A stretch of DNA of 64,000 bases from Planomicrobium stackebrandtii (GTDB lineage: Bacteria > Bacillota > Bacilli > Bacillales_A > Planococcaceae). Below, piece by piece: positions 62,730 through 64,000 of the stretch. Under the pieces are notes generated by a model. That model was not told where the DNA came from, made no database searches, and saw only the letters and a list, made by a program, of their open reading frames with translations. The stretch covers positions 62,001 to 126,000 of the forward strand of contig NZ_JAUSWB010000009.1 in NCBI RefSeq assembly GCF_030814955.1. The letters are read 5' to 3'. A program made the position numbers and the translations under genes. Within the stretch, counting starts at the first letter, position 1; every line of letters starts with the position of its first letter.

Positions 62730-63998
62730 ATGGCTAACGGCGAAAAAATTTCAGTAGAAAACGGTATCTTGAACGTTCCTAACAATGCAGTAATTCCTTA
62801 CATTATCGGTGATGGAACAGGACCGGATATCTGGTATGCAGCTTCACGTGTTTTAGAAGAAGCAGTAACAAAAGCTTATAACGGCGAAAAATCAATTGTT
62901 TGGAAAGAAGTACTTGCAGGACAAAAAGCGTTCGACGAAACTGGCGAATGGCTTCCTGAAGAAACTCTTGATATAATCCGTGAATACTTGATCGCAATCA
63001 AAGGTCCTTTGACAACGCCAATCGGCGGCGGTATCCGTTCATTGAACGTAGCACTTCGCCAGGAACTTGATTTGTACACTTGCCTGCGTCCAGTCCGTTA
63101 TTTCGAAGGCGTACCTTCACCGGTTAAACGCCCTGAAGATACAGATATGGTTATTTTCCGTGAAAACACAGAAGATATTTATGCGGGCATCGAATACGCT
63201 AACGGATCTGATGAAGTGAAAAAATTGATTTCATTCCTTCAGGATGAAATGGGCGTTAAAAACATCCGTTTCCCTGAGTCTTCAGGTATCGGCATCAAAC
63301 CGATTTCAGAAGAAGGAACAAAACGCTTAGTACGCGCAGCGATCAACTATGCTATTACTGAAAAACGTGAATCATTGACGCTTGTCCATAAAGGGAACAT
63401 CATGAAGTTCACTGAAGGAGCTTTCAAAAACTGGGGCTATGAAGTTGCTGAGCAAGAGTTTGGCGATAAAGTGTTCACATGGAACCAATATGATGCAATC
63501 AAAGATGAGCAAGGAACAGATGCTGCAAACAAGGCACAAGAAGAAGCACTTGCTGCTGGCAAAATCCTTGTTAAAGATTCAATCGCTGATATTTTCCTAC
63601 AGCAAATCCTTACACGCCCAAGCGAGTTCGATGTTGTTGCAACAATGAACTTGAACGGAGATTACATCTCTGATGCTTTGGCTGCTCAAGTAGGCGGAAT
63701 TGGTATCGCTCCTGGAGCGAACATCAACTACGATACTGGACATGCTATTTTTGAAGCAACTCATGGTACAGCACCTAAATATGCTGGCCTTGATAAAGTG
63801 AACCCATCATCTCTACTTCTTTCAGGCGTCTTGATGCTTGAGCATTTAGGATGGGTAGAAGCTGCTACAATGATCACAAACTCTATGGAGAAAACAATTG
63901 CTTCTAAAGTTGTAACTTATGACTTCGCACGTCTAATGGACGGCGCTACAGAAGTGAAATGCTCTGAGTTTGCTGATGAATTGATCAAAAACCTATAA
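62730..63998 (+). CDS. icd: NADP-dependent isocitrate dehydrogenase Icd
   Basis: Oxidatively decarboxylates isocitrate to 2-oxoglutarate. 422 residues, complete, with the stop just inside the window. '[14 protein letters not shown]' contains the serine that binds isocitrate. '[17 protein letters not shown]' has the Lys-Tyr pair typical of NADP specificity. AGGAGG precedes ATG 62730. Codon use looks highly optimised, as expected for a strongly expressed enzyme. In B. subtilis mdh follows; that would lie beyond the right edge. Confidence 0.97.
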   Translation: MANGEKISVENGILNVPNNAVIPYIIGDGTGPDIWYAASRVLEEAVTKAYNGEKSIVWKEVLAGQKAFDETGEWLPEETLDIIREYLIAIKGPLTTPIGGGIRSLNVALRQELDLYTCLRPVRYFEGVPSPVKRPEDTDMVIFRENTEDIYAGIEYANGSDEVKKLISFLQDEMGVKNIRFPESSGIGIKPISEEGTKRLVRAAINYAITEKRESLTLVHKGNIMKFTEGAFKNWGYEVAEQEFGDKVFTWNQYDAIKDEQGTDAANKAQEEALAAGKILVKDSIADIFLQQILTRPSEFDVVATMNLNGDYISDALAAQVGGIGIAPGANINYDTGHAIFEATHGTAPKYAGLDKVNPSSLLLSGVLMLEHLGWVEAATMITNSMEKTIASKVVTYDFARLMDGATEVKCSEFADELIKNL

Positions 63999-64000
63999 GA

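Overview
This window looks like a piece of the core chromosome of a low-to-mid GC Firmicute of the order Bacillales. The best guess is Planococcaceae (Planococcus or a close relative). That is inferred from gene content, gene order and protein similarity recalled from memory, not from a search. Gene order largely follows the Bacillus subtilis arc from ytpP to icd, with local gains and losses. There are no rRNA or tRNA genes, insertion sequences, prophage or CRISPR arrays. About sixty genes are supported.

Layout. 1-8.2 kb: a 5'-cut lipoprotein, ytpP-ytpQ-ytpR-sftA (thioredoxin-like protein, DUF1444 protein, tRNA-binding-domain protein, DNA translocase), murC, and a ytxGHJ stress operon behind a sigma-B-like promoter. 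8.2-15 kb: aroA (DAHP synthase/chorismate mutase), ccpA, then acuABC facing acsA (acetyl-CoA synthetase and its acetylation control). 15-24.6 kb: a class A penicillin-binding protein with a very acidic tail, tyrS behind a tyrosine T-box, a BtuF-like binding protein, an RsbR-type stressosome protein behind a sigma-B-like promoter, rpsD with its leader, and a methionine gamma-lyase-like gene with a cre site. 24.6-30.2 kb: msrC/ytsP, hisJ, ezrA, nifZ-thiI. 30.2-41.4 kb: an acyl-CoA synthetase, rarD, sppA-sppI, tpx, ytxK, a small basic protein, a cysteine-rich/pentapeptide protein, an RDD protein, an NhaC-type transporter behind a second tyrosine T-box, a universal stress protein and yjdM. 41.4-46 kb: queC-queD-queE behind a preQ1 riboswitch, a DUF4362-like lipoprotein, a quinone-reductase-like enzyme, a VOC protein and a second universal stress protein. 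46-64 kb: ald, pepQ, ytkL, ytoI, ytpI, nrnA, dnaE, a FadR/GntR regulator, accDA, pfkA, pyk, fxsA, citZ and icd.

How the genes fit together. The right third is central carbon metabolism: glycolysis (pfkA, pyk), malonyl-CoA formation (accDA) and TCA entry (citZ, icd). CcpA is encoded in the window, and cre-like sites lie at citZ and the methionine gamma-lyase gene. acsA, acuABC and the acyl-CoA synthetase form an acyl-activation group. tyrS and the NhaC-type gene share a tyrosine-specific T-box, which suggests a tyrosine supply regulon. Two sigma-B-type promoters plus the RsbR paralogue indicate general stress control.

The most unusual signal is not a gene. Two intergenic regions, at about 22.09-22.25 kb and 30.25-30.48 kb, carry three different short-core repeat families (GTTTGC, CACCTC and ACWGTCC). 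In all three the cores recur every 21 bp (20 bp at two steps), which is two helical turns or seven codons. I know of no described function for them. Other points of interest are a thiol peroxidase without its resolving cysteine, an apparent GC mosaic inside citZ, and a DnaE whose PHP domain has lost its usual metal-binding signatures.
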